From assembly GCA_946891915.1 (NCBI GenBank), contig CAMPNN010000023.1, forward strand, positions 1 to 17,923: a stretch of DNA of 17,923 bases, read 5' to 3'. The DNA comes from an uncultured Bifidobacteriaceae bacterium (GTDB lineage Bacteria; Actinomycetota; Actinomycetes; Actinomycetales; Bifidobacteriaceae). The notes below the pieces were generated by a model, which worked only from the letters and a program-made list of their open reading frames with translations, searched no databases and had not been told where the DNA came from. Below are positions 1 to 6,074 of this stretch, piece after piece. How positions within the stretch are numbered: the first letter of the stretch is position 1; every line of letters begins with the position of its first letter. A program made the translations under genes and the position numbers.

Positions 1-957
1 GACCCACTCGGCGGCGCAAGCGTAAACTACTGGCCACTTATGAACGAAAAGTACGGCCTAAACATTGGCGTTGTGCGCCCAGAAGTTGACCCAACTTGGC
101 GATTCATGACCATTGATCACGACGGCAAGATTCGCATGGATCCAAGCTCCCCTTACGCAATGAAGGGCTTGGTTGACCAGCTTAACGCAGGCGCTTGGGA
201 TAAGTACGATTTGGTTGGCGGCACCGATCCAGATGCCGACCGCCACGGAATTGTGTGCCCGAACTGGGGCGTTATGAACCCGAACCACTACATTGCAGTG
301 TGCGTGGAGTACTTGTTCGGCGGCGCTCGCCCAGATTGGCCAAAGAACACGGCAATCGGCAAGACGCTCGTGTCTTCTTCCCTGATTGACCGCGTGGCTG
401 CTTCTATTAACGCAAAGCTTGTGGAAGTACCAGTCGGTTTCAAGTGGTTCGTTGACCCACTCTTTAGCGGCGAAGTTGCTTTCGGCGGCGAAGAAAGCTC
501 CGGCATGAGCTTCTTGCGCAAGGACGGACGCGTGTGGACCACCGATAAGGACGGCCTTATTCCAGACTTGCTCGCGGCTGAAATCACTGCAAAGACTGGC
601 AAGAACCCAGCTCAGCTTCACCAAGACCAGGTAGCTCGCTTTGGCGAAAGCTGGTACAAGCGCGTTGATACCCCAACCACGCTTGAGCAGAAGCAGAAGT
701 TCGCAGCTTTGAGCGGTGACGACGTTGAAGCAACCAAGCTTGCAGGCGAAGATATTACTGCAAAGCTCACTGAAGCTCCTGGAAACGGCGCAAAGATTGG
801 CGGCTTGAAGGTGACGACCAAGAACAACTGGTTCGCCGCTCGCCCATCCGGCACCGAAAACATTTACAAGGTTTACGCAGAATCCTTCGTTTCTCCAGAA
901 GCACTCGACAAGGTGCTTGAAGAAGCTACTGCCGTAGTCGACAAGGCTTTGGCGTAA
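1..957 (+). CDS. pgm: Phosphoglucomutase (alpha-D-glucose phosphate-specific), 3' part
   Basis: This is the C-terminal 318 residues of a phosphoglucomutase, which interconverts glucose 1-phosphate and glucose 6-phosphate in the cytoplasm and links glycogen and sugar-nucleotide metabolism to glycolysis. The frame is open from base 1, so the start and the catalytic phosphoserine lie outside the window. Visible motifs are the metal-binding loop DPDADR (about residues 76-81 of the visible part), the sugar-binding loop GGEESSG (162-168) and the phosphate-binding loop RPSGTE (281-286). The order and spacing fit the bacterial Pgm family of about 550 residues, so roughly the first 230 residues are missing. 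Codons are strongly biased to C-ending and AAG forms, as expected of a highly expressed gene and unlike the AT-rich block at 6075-12920. A terminator follows. Confidence 0.95.
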   Translation, partial: DPLGGASVNYWPLMNEKYGLNIGVVRPEVDPTWRFMTIDHDGKIRMDPSSPYAMKGLVDQLNAGAWDKYDLVGGTDPDADRHGIVCPNWGVMNPNHYIAVCVEYLFGGARPDWPKNTAIGKTLVSSSLIDRVAASINAKLVEVPVGFKWFVDPLFSGEVAFGGEESSGMSFLRKDGRVWTTDKDGLIPDLLAAEITAKTGKNPAQLHQDQVARFGESWYKRVDTPTTLEQKQKFAALSGDDVEATKLAGEDITAKLTEAPGNGAKIGGLKVTTKNNWFAARPSGTENIYKVYAESFVSPEALDKVLEEATAVVDKALA

Positions 958-959
958 CG

Positions 960-996
960 TAATAATCTCACGTAGGAATATTAATAATCTTACGTA
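960..996 (+). repeat. 15-bp direct repeat just after the pgm stop codon
   Basis: TAATAATCTCACGTA (960-974) recurs as TAATAATCTTACGTA (982-996) with one mismatch and a 22-bp period. It begins three bases after the TAA of pgm, and the CGTAA motif is also present at the stop codon itself. It lies upstream of the terminator hairpin and does not itself form a good hairpin. Confidence 0.7.
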
Positions 997-1009
997 AGTA
1001 AAAACTAAT

Positions 1010-1044
1010 TGCGCTGGTTGCAATTTTGCAGCCGGCGCATTTTT
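1010..1044 (+). terminator. Rho-independent terminator of pgm
   Basis: The arms TGCGCTGGTTGC (1010-1021) and GCAGCCGGCGCA (1028-1039) pair over 12 positions with two G-U wobbles around the loop AATTTT. A run of five T follows (1040-1044). The hairpin ends only 12 bases before the RNase H start codon, so the RNase H ribosome binding site sits directly at its foot and read-through may feed the downstream gene. Confidence 0.88.
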
Positions 1045-1056
1045 GAAAGGTTCGCA

Positions 1057-2064
1057 ATGATTGTTGTTTCTACAGACGGTTCCGCACTGGGAAATCCAAA
1101 CGGTTCAATGGGTTGGGCTTGGGCAGACCACACCGATGCGGCCGGTAACGCTGGCGAGCACCATCACTCCGGAAACGCGGACGCAGGCGGAGCCACTAAC
1201 GGCACAAATCAAATCGGCGAATTATGCGCAGTTTTGGAAGCTTTACGCGCACACCCGGGAAGCGAGCCACTTACAATCGAAAGCGATTCGCAATACGCAA
1301 TTAATTGCGCAACTACGTGGATTCACGGATGGAAAAAGAACGGTTGGAAGAATTCCAAAAAAGAGCCGGTAAAAAATGCCGATTTGATTCGCGCAATCGA
1401 CGCGGAAATTACTAAGCGCGAGGGTGCAGTAAAGTTCGTGTGGGTTAAGGGGCATGCTGGAAACGCTGGCAATGAGAAGGTTGACACTTTAGCGCGCGGT
1501 TATGCGGAAGATTGCCGAAGCGGCGTGAAGGATGGCTACCTGCCGGCGGAAGGATGGAAGTCGCTTCTTTCCTCCGAGTATGCGGAAGGTACAGACGTGC
1601 CAAGTGACGCGAAAATGCTTTTGGAAGGGAAGATTTCCGAAGCTGAATATCATATTGATCGCGCAGTTGGAGAAGATACGAATCCCGATTTTTCTGCGCA
1701 AAATAAGGAAAATTCACGCAATCAGGAACATAGCGAAGTGCGTGAAGAAGCGAGCGAAGAAGTGCGTGAAGAAGCGCGTAACGAAGAGCCTGAAGAAACG
1801 CGTAACGAAGCACCTAAAGAAGCGCCCAATGAATCGCGTGAAACATCTCGTGAAACAACGCGTGAAACAACCTGCGAACCCAAATATAAAGCGGTACCAG
1901 GATTGCTCGTATGCGGAACGCTTCAATTCACCCCTGCCCCAAACACAAGCCCAACTTTTACAGGCGAGCCGCGCTTTATTTCCGGCACAATCAACGTAAG
2001 CGGATACGTGCAGCCCGACGGCACACTACGCCTAGAACCAACCGCCTTCTACCTGAAGCAATAA
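1057..2064 (+). CDS. rnhA: Ribonuclease HI with C-terminal extension
   Basis: RNase HI cuts the RNA strand of RNA-DNA hybrids such as R-loops and primers. The start chosen is ATG 1057, preceded by GAAAGG six bases upstream; an in-frame ATG at 1009 would read through the pgm terminator and lacks family similarity. The product is 335 residues. The catalytic D-E-D-D set is visible: D7 in STDGS, E55 in GELCAVLEA, D77 in ESDSQY and D143 in EKVDTLAR, with the flexible-loop H133 in KGHAGN. The catalytic domain ends near residue 155. A linker region, a charged Glu/Arg-rich repeat tract (about 226-273) and a compact ending rich in Gly, Thr and Pro (about 276-335) follow, more than doubling the usual 150-160 residue length. 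The tail is of unknown function. No terminator is evident after it. Confidence 0.9.
   Translation: MIVVSTDGSALGNPNGSMGWAWADHTDAAGNAGEHHHSGNADAGGATNGTNQIGELCAVLEALRAHPGSEPLTIESDSQYAINCATTWIHGWKKNGWKNSKKEPVKNADLIRAIDAEITKREGAVKFVWVKGHAGNAGNEKVDTLARGYAEDCRSGVKDGYLPAEGWKSLLSSEYAEGTDVPSDAKMLLEGKISEAEYHIDRAVGEDTNPDFSAQNKENSRNQEHSEVREEASEEVREEARNEEPEETRNEAPKEAPNESRETSRETTRETTCEPKYKAVPGLLVCGTLQFTPAPNTSPTFTGEPRFISGTINVSGYVQPDGTLRLEPTAFYLKQ
1726..1872 (+). repeat. In-frame degenerate repeats in the RNase H tail
   Basis: Units built on GAAGTGCGTGAAGAAGCG and CGTGAAACAACG recur in frame and encode a Glu/Arg/Thr-rich tract with the pattern E-x-R-E-E-A followed by R-E-T-x. The copies are imperfect, so length change by slippage is possible. 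The tract separates the nuclease domain from the C-terminal segment. Confidence 0.65.
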
Positions 2065-2214
2065 AAAGAAAGTCAACCCTAAAAATCTGAGCAAAGGTTA
2101 ATATGGAGATGTAAGAAAATGAGGCACGCATAAAAGCGCAAAAGTCTCTCCCGCAAATGCGATGGAAGTTCATCGGAGAACTCGGGAATAACAAAATATA
2201 AGAAAGCAGGAATA

Positions 2215-2913
2215 ATGGATAAAGCACAACAAGACGCGCTTAAAAAGGCAGCCGGCATTGAAGCCGCAAAGATTGTGAAAAATGGCATGATGGTTGGTCT
2301 CGGCACCGGCTCCACCGTGCGCTTCTTGGTAGACGAGCTCGGCCGCAGAGTTAAAGAAGAAGGCTTAAGCTTTACAGGCGTAACCACTTCCCGCCGCACG
2401 CAAGAGCAAGCAGAAGGCTACGGAATTAAGATTCTTGACATTAACGAAGTCGACCATATTGACGTCACAATCGACGGCTCCGACGAAGTCGATAAGAACT
2501 TCAACGGCATTAAAGGCGGCGGCGCTGCTCTGCTTTGGGAAAAGATTGTGGCTATTAACTCCGACCGCATCGTGTGGATTGTGGACGCAAGCAAGGTTGT
2601 TGACACGATTGGTAAGTTCCCACTTCCAGTTGAGGTGATTCCGTTTGGTTCCGCGCAGGTGATTCGTAAGTTCGAAAAGCGCGGCTACAAGCCGGTTTTG
2701 CGTCTTGACGCGGACGGCAAGGAAGTGCGCACCGACGAAAACAACTTCGTGGTTGACTTGCATATGGAACGCATCGATCACCCGCAGGAGCTTGCGAAGG
2801 ATTTGATTGAAACCGTCGGCGTTGTGGAGCACGGCTTGTTCTTGAACATGGTTGATACCGTGATCGTTGGCGACCCTAACGGCCCACGCACGCTTACCAA
2901 CCCAAATAAGTAA
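2215..2913 (+). CDS. rpiA: Ribose-5-phosphate isomerase A
   Basis: RpiA interconverts ribose 5-phosphate and ribulose 5-phosphate, supplying nucleotide synthesis and the pentose part of the bifidobacterial fructose-6-phosphate phosphoketolase pathway. The 232-residue product has the expected family length. The phosphate-binding stretch GLGTGSTV lies at 28-35. TIDGSDEVD provides D87 and D90, KGGGAALLWEK provides K100 and E109, and DASK lies at 124-127. These match the E. coli catalytic set D81, D84, K94 and E103 with a constant offset of six. The ATG at 2215 follows an AGGA about five bases upstream. A 150-bp leader separates it from RNase H; I see no clear promoter or terminator in that leader. 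A strong terminator follows the gene. Confidence 0.96.
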   Translation: MDKAQQDALKKAAGIEAAKIVKNGMMVGLGTGSTVRFLVDELGRRVKEEGLSFTGVTTSRRTQEQAEGYGIKILDINEVDHIDVTIDGSDEVDKNFNGIKGGGAALLWEKIVAINSDRIVWIVDASKVVDTIGKFPLPVEVIPFGSAQVIRKFEKRGYKPVLRLDADGKEVRTDENNFVVDLHMERIDHPQELAKDLIETVGVVEHGLFLNMVDTVIVGDPNGPRTLTNPNK

Positions 2914-2928
2914 CGAAACTAATCGCAA

Positions 2929-2961
2929 AATAGAGTCAGCTTTTGCTGGCTCTATTTTTTT
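2929..2961 (+). terminator. Rho-independent terminator of rpiA
   Basis: AATAGAGTCAGC (2929-2940), loop TTTT and GCTGGCTCTATT (2945-2956) form a 12-bp stem with one G-U pair. It continues into an uninterrupted T run ending at 2961. It lies 15 bases after the rpiA stop codon. Confidence 0.93.
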
Positions 2962-3413
2962 ATTGTGGCGCGAGTTTTCGTTTGGCGTGGTGCGAGTTTT
3001 GTGGGACTTCTTTATTTGCGATTTTATTTTATGTGGCTGTGAGAGATAGGAATTACTTGTCTCGCAGCGCTACGCTCTTATACCTTATTTGGACTTAAAG
3101 GTTGCATAGTTAAGTTTATTTTTTTAGTTACTTTCTTTCAAAAATATTTATTTATCAAAAAGATATTACTATCGCTCCGCTTTTATATTGCTCGACCAAG
3201 CAATTCCTATCTCTCACTCGTAAATTCACCCACCGTTGTTTTTGGTATGGTAGGAAGAGTGTTTGGAGTGGTGTGTGCGGCAGCACTAATGCTAATGTTC
3301 GCTAATCAACAGGAATCAACGTCCGCCTTCGTTCAGTGCGAAAAATCTCAAATCTCTACCTCACGAATATCCACGCTAATATTTGCAAGACAAGCCGCGA
3401 AATAAATAGACAT
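2962..3413. other. Gene-poor interval between convergent rpiA and bS22
   Basis: No convincing gene is visible. The left end has two copies of TGCGAGTTTT-like sequence (around 2968-2978 and 2990-3000). The centre holds the inverted-repeat element at 3039-3217, whose interior is very AT-rich. The right part (3218-3413) has only a 52-codon open frame (3247-3405, + strand) without a ribosome binding site. The interval lies between the two terminators that end transcription from either side. Confidence 0.6.
3039..3217. repeat. 179-bp intergenic element with 21-nt inverted ends
   Basis: The left arm begins GTGAGAGATAGGAATT and ends ACTTG (3039-3059). The right arm (3197-3217) is its reverse complement with a single mismatch, 20 of 21 positions. 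The outward flanks do not match, so the arms end sharply. Inside, CGCTACGCTCTTATA (left) and CGCTCCGCTTTTATA (right) form an imperfect direct repeat, and the core is AT-rich. There is no open reading frame for a transposase and no obvious target-site duplication. The structure resembles a MITE-like or other mobile intergenic repeat, but identity is not established. Confidence 0.6.
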
Positions 3414-3439
3414 AAAAAAAGCGCCGGAGGTCCGACGCT
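3414..3439 (-). terminator. Rho-independent terminator of the bS22 gene
   Basis: On the - strand, AGCGTCGG, loop ACCT and CCGGCGCT make an 8-bp GC-rich stem with one G-U pair. A run of seven T (3420-3414) follows. It lies about 60 bases after the bS22 stop codon, on the strand of that gene. Confidence 0.9.
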
Positions 3440-3499
3440 TCAAAAGTATTACGTGCCTAAACGTTCAGACACGCATCAACGCTAAGCATTACAAAAGTA

Positions 3500-3589
3500 T
3501 TACTTGCGCTGGTGACGAGTCTTACGCAGCATTTTGCGGTGCTTCTTCTTGCTCATCCGCTTGCGGCGCTTCTTGATGACAGAACCCAT
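3500..3589 (-). CDS. Small ribosomal subunit protein bS22 (AURKAIP1/COX24-type)
   Basis: A 29-residue, extremely basic peptide starts MGSVIKKRRKRMSKKKH and ends RKTRHQRK. It matches the very short actinobacterial 30S protein annotated as bS22 or AURKAIP1/COX24-domain protein, related to mitochondrial mS38. A strong ribosome binding site GGAGG (3596-3600) lies six bases before the ATG, and a perfect-looking terminator follows, so this is a free-standing, well-defined transcription unit. The peptide ends at RK, a few residues shorter than the 32-33 residue forms I recall from other actinobacteria, where the sequence continues with a short basic tail. The sequence alone does not show its role beyond the likely association with the 30S subunit. 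Confidence 0.9.
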   Translation of the reverse strand: MGSVIKKRRKRMSKKKHRKMLRKTRHQRK

Positions 3590-3692
3590 CTGAAGCCTCC
3601 ATTCATATCTAAAGTGTGCAACTTGCCTAATGTTACACCGTTTTGACGACTTTGGGGAGTAGCGCCACGAATAACGCTATTTTTTATTGCAT

Positions 3693-4334
3693 TTACATTG
3701 GGAAGCTGTGGTAGAAGCGCTCTACAGCCTGCTTTGCGCCAGTAATTTTAAAAACAGCTGTATCGTTTTGCCACAACGCACTCGCCTGAGTTTTATCGTT
3801 TCCGTCAATTCGCAACACGTAGCTACCAACAGTCTTGCCAGAAACCTGAATCTTACCGCTGGCAACGTCGGAACCCTTAAGCCCCTCAAGTAAAGCCTCA
3901 TACTGCTTATTCGCAGAATCTCGATTCGCCCACTGCGCAACAGTAACTGTTACTTCGCCATCAGCGCGACCGGTTGAATACTTTACGCTGTATTCTTCCA
4001 AAGGCGACGACTCGGTCCAAGTTGCGCTAGGAATAGCATCAACGCGCGCAAAATCAAGCACACTATCCGGCATTGATTTCAACAAAGCGGTTGACGTCGC
4101 AGGCAAATCCTTAGACGGTATTGACGGCGTCTTTGGCATAACAACTTGGCTTTTAGTCGCAGCTTTATAATGATTAAGTGCCCAACCCGGCCACACAAAA
4201 GCCGAAATAAGCGCCAAAATTACTACTACAGCAGCAGAAGTCAACACAACCAGCAGCTTGCTATGCGTTGCAGCGCTAGCATTTGGGGACTTCATATTCG
4301 ACGCATTCACATTTGAAGCATTCGTTTTCGACAT
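3693..4334 (-). CDS. Membrane-anchored protein of unknown function
   Basis: I do not recognise the family of this 213-residue protein. It has a short Asn/Ser/Ala-rich N-terminus (about 1-24), one hydrophobic membrane segment (about 27-49, ending at WPGW) and a C-terminal domain of roughly 160 residues expected outside the cell. That domain carries a Pro/Ser linker and a mixed beta-type ending, with a section around residues 118-165 (EVTVTVAQWANRDSANKQYE) that resembles small secreted domains found beside membrane anchors. There is no lipobox and no cysteine. It is divergent from radA with a 107-bp shared upstream region. The ribosome binding site is weak, and a CATAAT hexamer lies only about seven bases before the ATG, so a near-leaderless transcript is possible. 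Confidence 0.75.
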   Translation of the reverse strand: MSKTNASNVNASNMKSPNASAATHSKLLVVLTSAAVVVILALISAFVWPGWALNHYKAATKSQVVMPKTPSIPSKDLPATSTALLKSMPDSVLDFARVDAIPSATWTESSPLEEYSVKYSTGRADGEVTVTVAQWANRDSANKQYEALLEGLKGSDVASGKIQVSGKTVGSYVLRIDGNDKTQASALWQNDTAVFKITGAKQAVERFYHSFPM

Positions 4335-4345
4335 ACTTGCATTAT

Positions 4346-4361
4346 GTCACATCATGGTGAC
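4346..4361. promoter_or_regulatory. Inverted repeat between divergent genes
   Basis: GTCAC, six bases, GTGAC form a 16-bp dyad in the short region shared by the membrane protein gene (-) and radA (+). Position and symmetry fit an operator, but the arms are only five bases and no known consensus is matched. Confidence 0.25.
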
Positions 4362-4441
4362 GCTTCACACGCATAACACGGCTTTTTAAGCGCTTTAACA
4401 ATCAGCGCGTCATTGTCTTTGAAAACGTATAGCGTCAAGAT

Positions 4442-5977
4442 ATGGCAAGTAAATCTCCCCTGCACTATTTATGCTCCGAATGTGGTTGGAGCGGGTCAAA
4501 ATGGTATGGTAGATGCCCAGAGTGCGGCGAGTGGGGTACGGTAAATGAGTTTCACGAGGCGCGAGTTAGCGGATTGTCGCGCACTGTGCGCACGTCGTCA
4601 CGCGCGAACGTAACAGCACGCGCGAACGCAACAGCACGCACAAACGTAACAGCACACGCAAACGTAACAGCAACAGCACCAGCCGCATCCAAATCATCAT
4701 TAGAATCATCACTCTCCTCCTCCGCTCAGCCAATCAGCTCAATTGAAGCCGACGATTCAATTCGAATACACACTGGCTTTAGCGAATTTGACCGCGTATT
4801 AGGCGGAGGACTTGTGCCCGGTTCCGTAACGCTTATTGCAGGCGAGCCAGGAATTGGCAAATCAACACTTCTACTTGAAACCGCAGCGCACGTAGCAAAG
4901 CAAGCAAAAGCCGCTGGCAATCCCCCAGTATTGTACATTTCCGGCGAAGAGTCAGCTTCTCAAGTAAAGCTAAGAGCTTCACGAATTAACGCAATAAACG
5001 ATCACCTTCTACTTGCCAACACGGGCGATCTTGATACTGTTATTGACGTTATTGCGTCGTACCAGCCAACGCTTGCGATTGTTGATTCTGCGCAAACGAT
5101 TGTGGCTCAAGGAGTTGAGGGCATTACAGGCGGCTCAACTCAGGTTCGTGAAGTTGCGAGCGCACTGATTGATATTGCTAAAGCGAATAATATTCCGATT
5201 CTGCTGGTTGGTCACGTTACTAAAGATGGTTCGATTGCTGGTCCTCGCACGCTTGAGCATTTGGTTGATACTGTTTGCCAGTTTGAGGGAGATACGCAGA
5301 CTGCGTTACGTATGCTTAGGGCTGTGAAGAATCGTTTTGGGCCGACTGACGAAGTTGGTTGCTTTGATATGAGCGGTGAAGGAATTGAGGAAGTTCCGGA
5401 TCCTTCGGGGCTGTTTTTGTCTTCTAACGGTTCTAACGGCGATTCTAACGGTTCTAACGGCAATTCTAACAGCGATTCTCGAAACGAAGGTACGTGCGTA
5501 ACGTTTACGCTTGAAGGTCACAGAAGTTTGCCTATTGAGGTTCAGTCGCTTGTGACGAATTCAGTTTTGCCGGCTCCTAGACGCGCTGTTTCGGGTGTGG
5601 ATGCGAATAGGATTGCTATGCTTACGGCTGTTTTGTATAGGCATGGTGGGTTAAATCTTTTAGCTAAGGATCTTTACGTTTCTACTATTGCTGGAGCGCT
5701 TGCTAAGGAGCCTGCTTGCGATGTTGCGATTGTTGCAGCTTTGGCAAGTTCTGCGAAGAATAAGCCTGTTAAGCCTTTTACGTGCGCGATTGGTGAGATT
5801 AGTTTGACTGGTCAGGTGCGGCCTGTGCCACGAATTGAGCCGCGATTGCGTGAGGCTGCTCGCACTGGTTACAAGCGCGCCGTTATTTGCACTATGCGAA
5901 AAAAGTTGAATATTGAGGGGTTGGAGATTATTGAGGTGAATACTGTGCGCGATGCGTTGCAGGCGCTTGGATTGTAG
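4442..5977 (+). CDS. radA: DNA repair protein RadA
   Basis: RadA is a RecA-like ATPase that promotes branch migration of recombination intermediates during repair. The 511-residue product has the full family layout. It has a four-cysteine zinc finger (C11, C14, C25, C28), Walker A GEPGIGKST (134-142), Walker B LAIVDS (211-216), the RadA-specific KNRFG motif (296-300) and a Lon-protease-like C-terminal domain. It is about 50 residues longer than E. coli RadA (460). The extra length comes from two low-complexity tracts: four six-residue units of the type A-N-V-T-A-R (55-78), extended by a Ser-rich linker, and a Ser/Asn/Gly tract (about 327-349) just before the Lon-like domain. Both are encoded by tandem DNA repeats. 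The ATG at 4442 has only a weak ribosome binding site (AAG two bases upstream), so leaderless initiation is conceivable. Confidence 0.95.
   Translation: MASKSPLHYLCSECGWSGSKWYGRCPECGEWGTVNEFHEARVSGLSRTVRTSSRANVTARANATARTNVTAHANVTATAPAASKSSLESSLSSSAQPISSIEADDSIRIHTGFSEFDRVLGGGLVPGSVTLIAGEPGIGKSTLLLETAAHVAKQAKAAGNPPVLYISGEESASQVKLRASRINAINDHLLLANTGDLDTVIDVIASYQPTLAIVDSAQTIVAQGVEGITGGSTQVREVASALIDIAKANNIPILLVGHVTKDGSIAGPRTLEHLVDTVCQFEGDTQTALRMLRAVKNRFGPTDEVGCFDMSGEGIEEVPDPSGLFLSSNGSNGDSNGSNGNSNSDSRNEGTCVTFTLEGHRSLPIEVQSLVTNSVLPAPRRAVSGVDANRIAMLTAVLYRHGGLNLLAKDLYVSTIAGALAKEPACDVAIVAALASSAKNKPVKPFTCAIGEISLTGQVRPVPRIEPRLREAARTGYKRAVICTMRKKLNIEGLEIIEVNTVRDALQALGL
4604..4675 (+). repeat. 18-bp in-frame tandem repeat in radA (4 copies)
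   Basis: Four units of the form GCGAACGTAACAGCACGC are arranged head to tail and encode A-N-V-T-A-R, A-N-A-T-A-R, T-N-V-T-A-H and A-N-V-T-A-T. They lie in the linker between the zinc finger and the ATPase domain. Further short Ala/Ser codon runs follow. Confidence 0.85.
5423..5479 (+). repeat. 9-bp in-frame repeat in radA
   Basis: TCTAACGGT/C recurs with GAT and AAT interruptions and encodes a Ser-Asn-Gly tract between the KNRFG region and the Lon-like domain. Near-identical 9-bp copies suggest recent slippage and possible length variation among strains. Confidence 0.85.
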
Positions 5978-6050
5978 AGATTTGTGATTTATAGATTCGT
6001 GATTTATAGATTCGTGATTTATAGATTCGTGATTTATAGATTCGTGATTT
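5978..6050 (+). repeat. 15-bp tandem repeat after the radA stop codon
   Basis: GATTTATAGATTCGT occurs four times without a mismatch (5986-6000, 6001-6015, 6016-6030, 6031-6045), followed by a partial copy GATTTTAGA. The sequence across the radA stop codon, ATTGTAGAGATTTGTG, resembles ATTTATAGATTCGTG, so the array looks like an expansion that began at the gene end. Each unit contains TTATAG, a weak -10-like hexamer. The array lies immediately upstream of the ribosome binding site for the SAHH-like gene. Confidence 0.93.
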
Positions 6051-6074
6051 TAGAAATTAACACAGGAGTTTAAT

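Noticed and set aside
58..1023. Long open frame on the - strand opposite pgm
   Set aside because: It is a shadow of the biased codons of pgm; the + strand frame has unmistakable catalytic motifs.
1009..1056. Upstream in-frame ATG giving RNase H 16 more residues
   Set aside because: This segment is the pgm terminator hairpin and the ribosome binding site; the family start motif begins at the ATG at 1057.
2065..2214. Possible leader peptide or attenuator before rpiA
   Set aside because: Only tiny frames (for example ATG AGG CAC GCA TAA) and weak pairings are present; nothing resembles a known attenuator or riboswitch.
3660..3690. Hairpin TAGCG / CGCTA followed by T residues on the + strand
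   Set aside because: The stem is only five bases, and no + strand gene ends there; on the - strand no T run follows the hairpin.
5978..6050. CRISPR-like array
   Set aside because: The 15-bp units are directly adjacent with no spacers, so this is a simple tandem repeat, and no cas genes are nearby.
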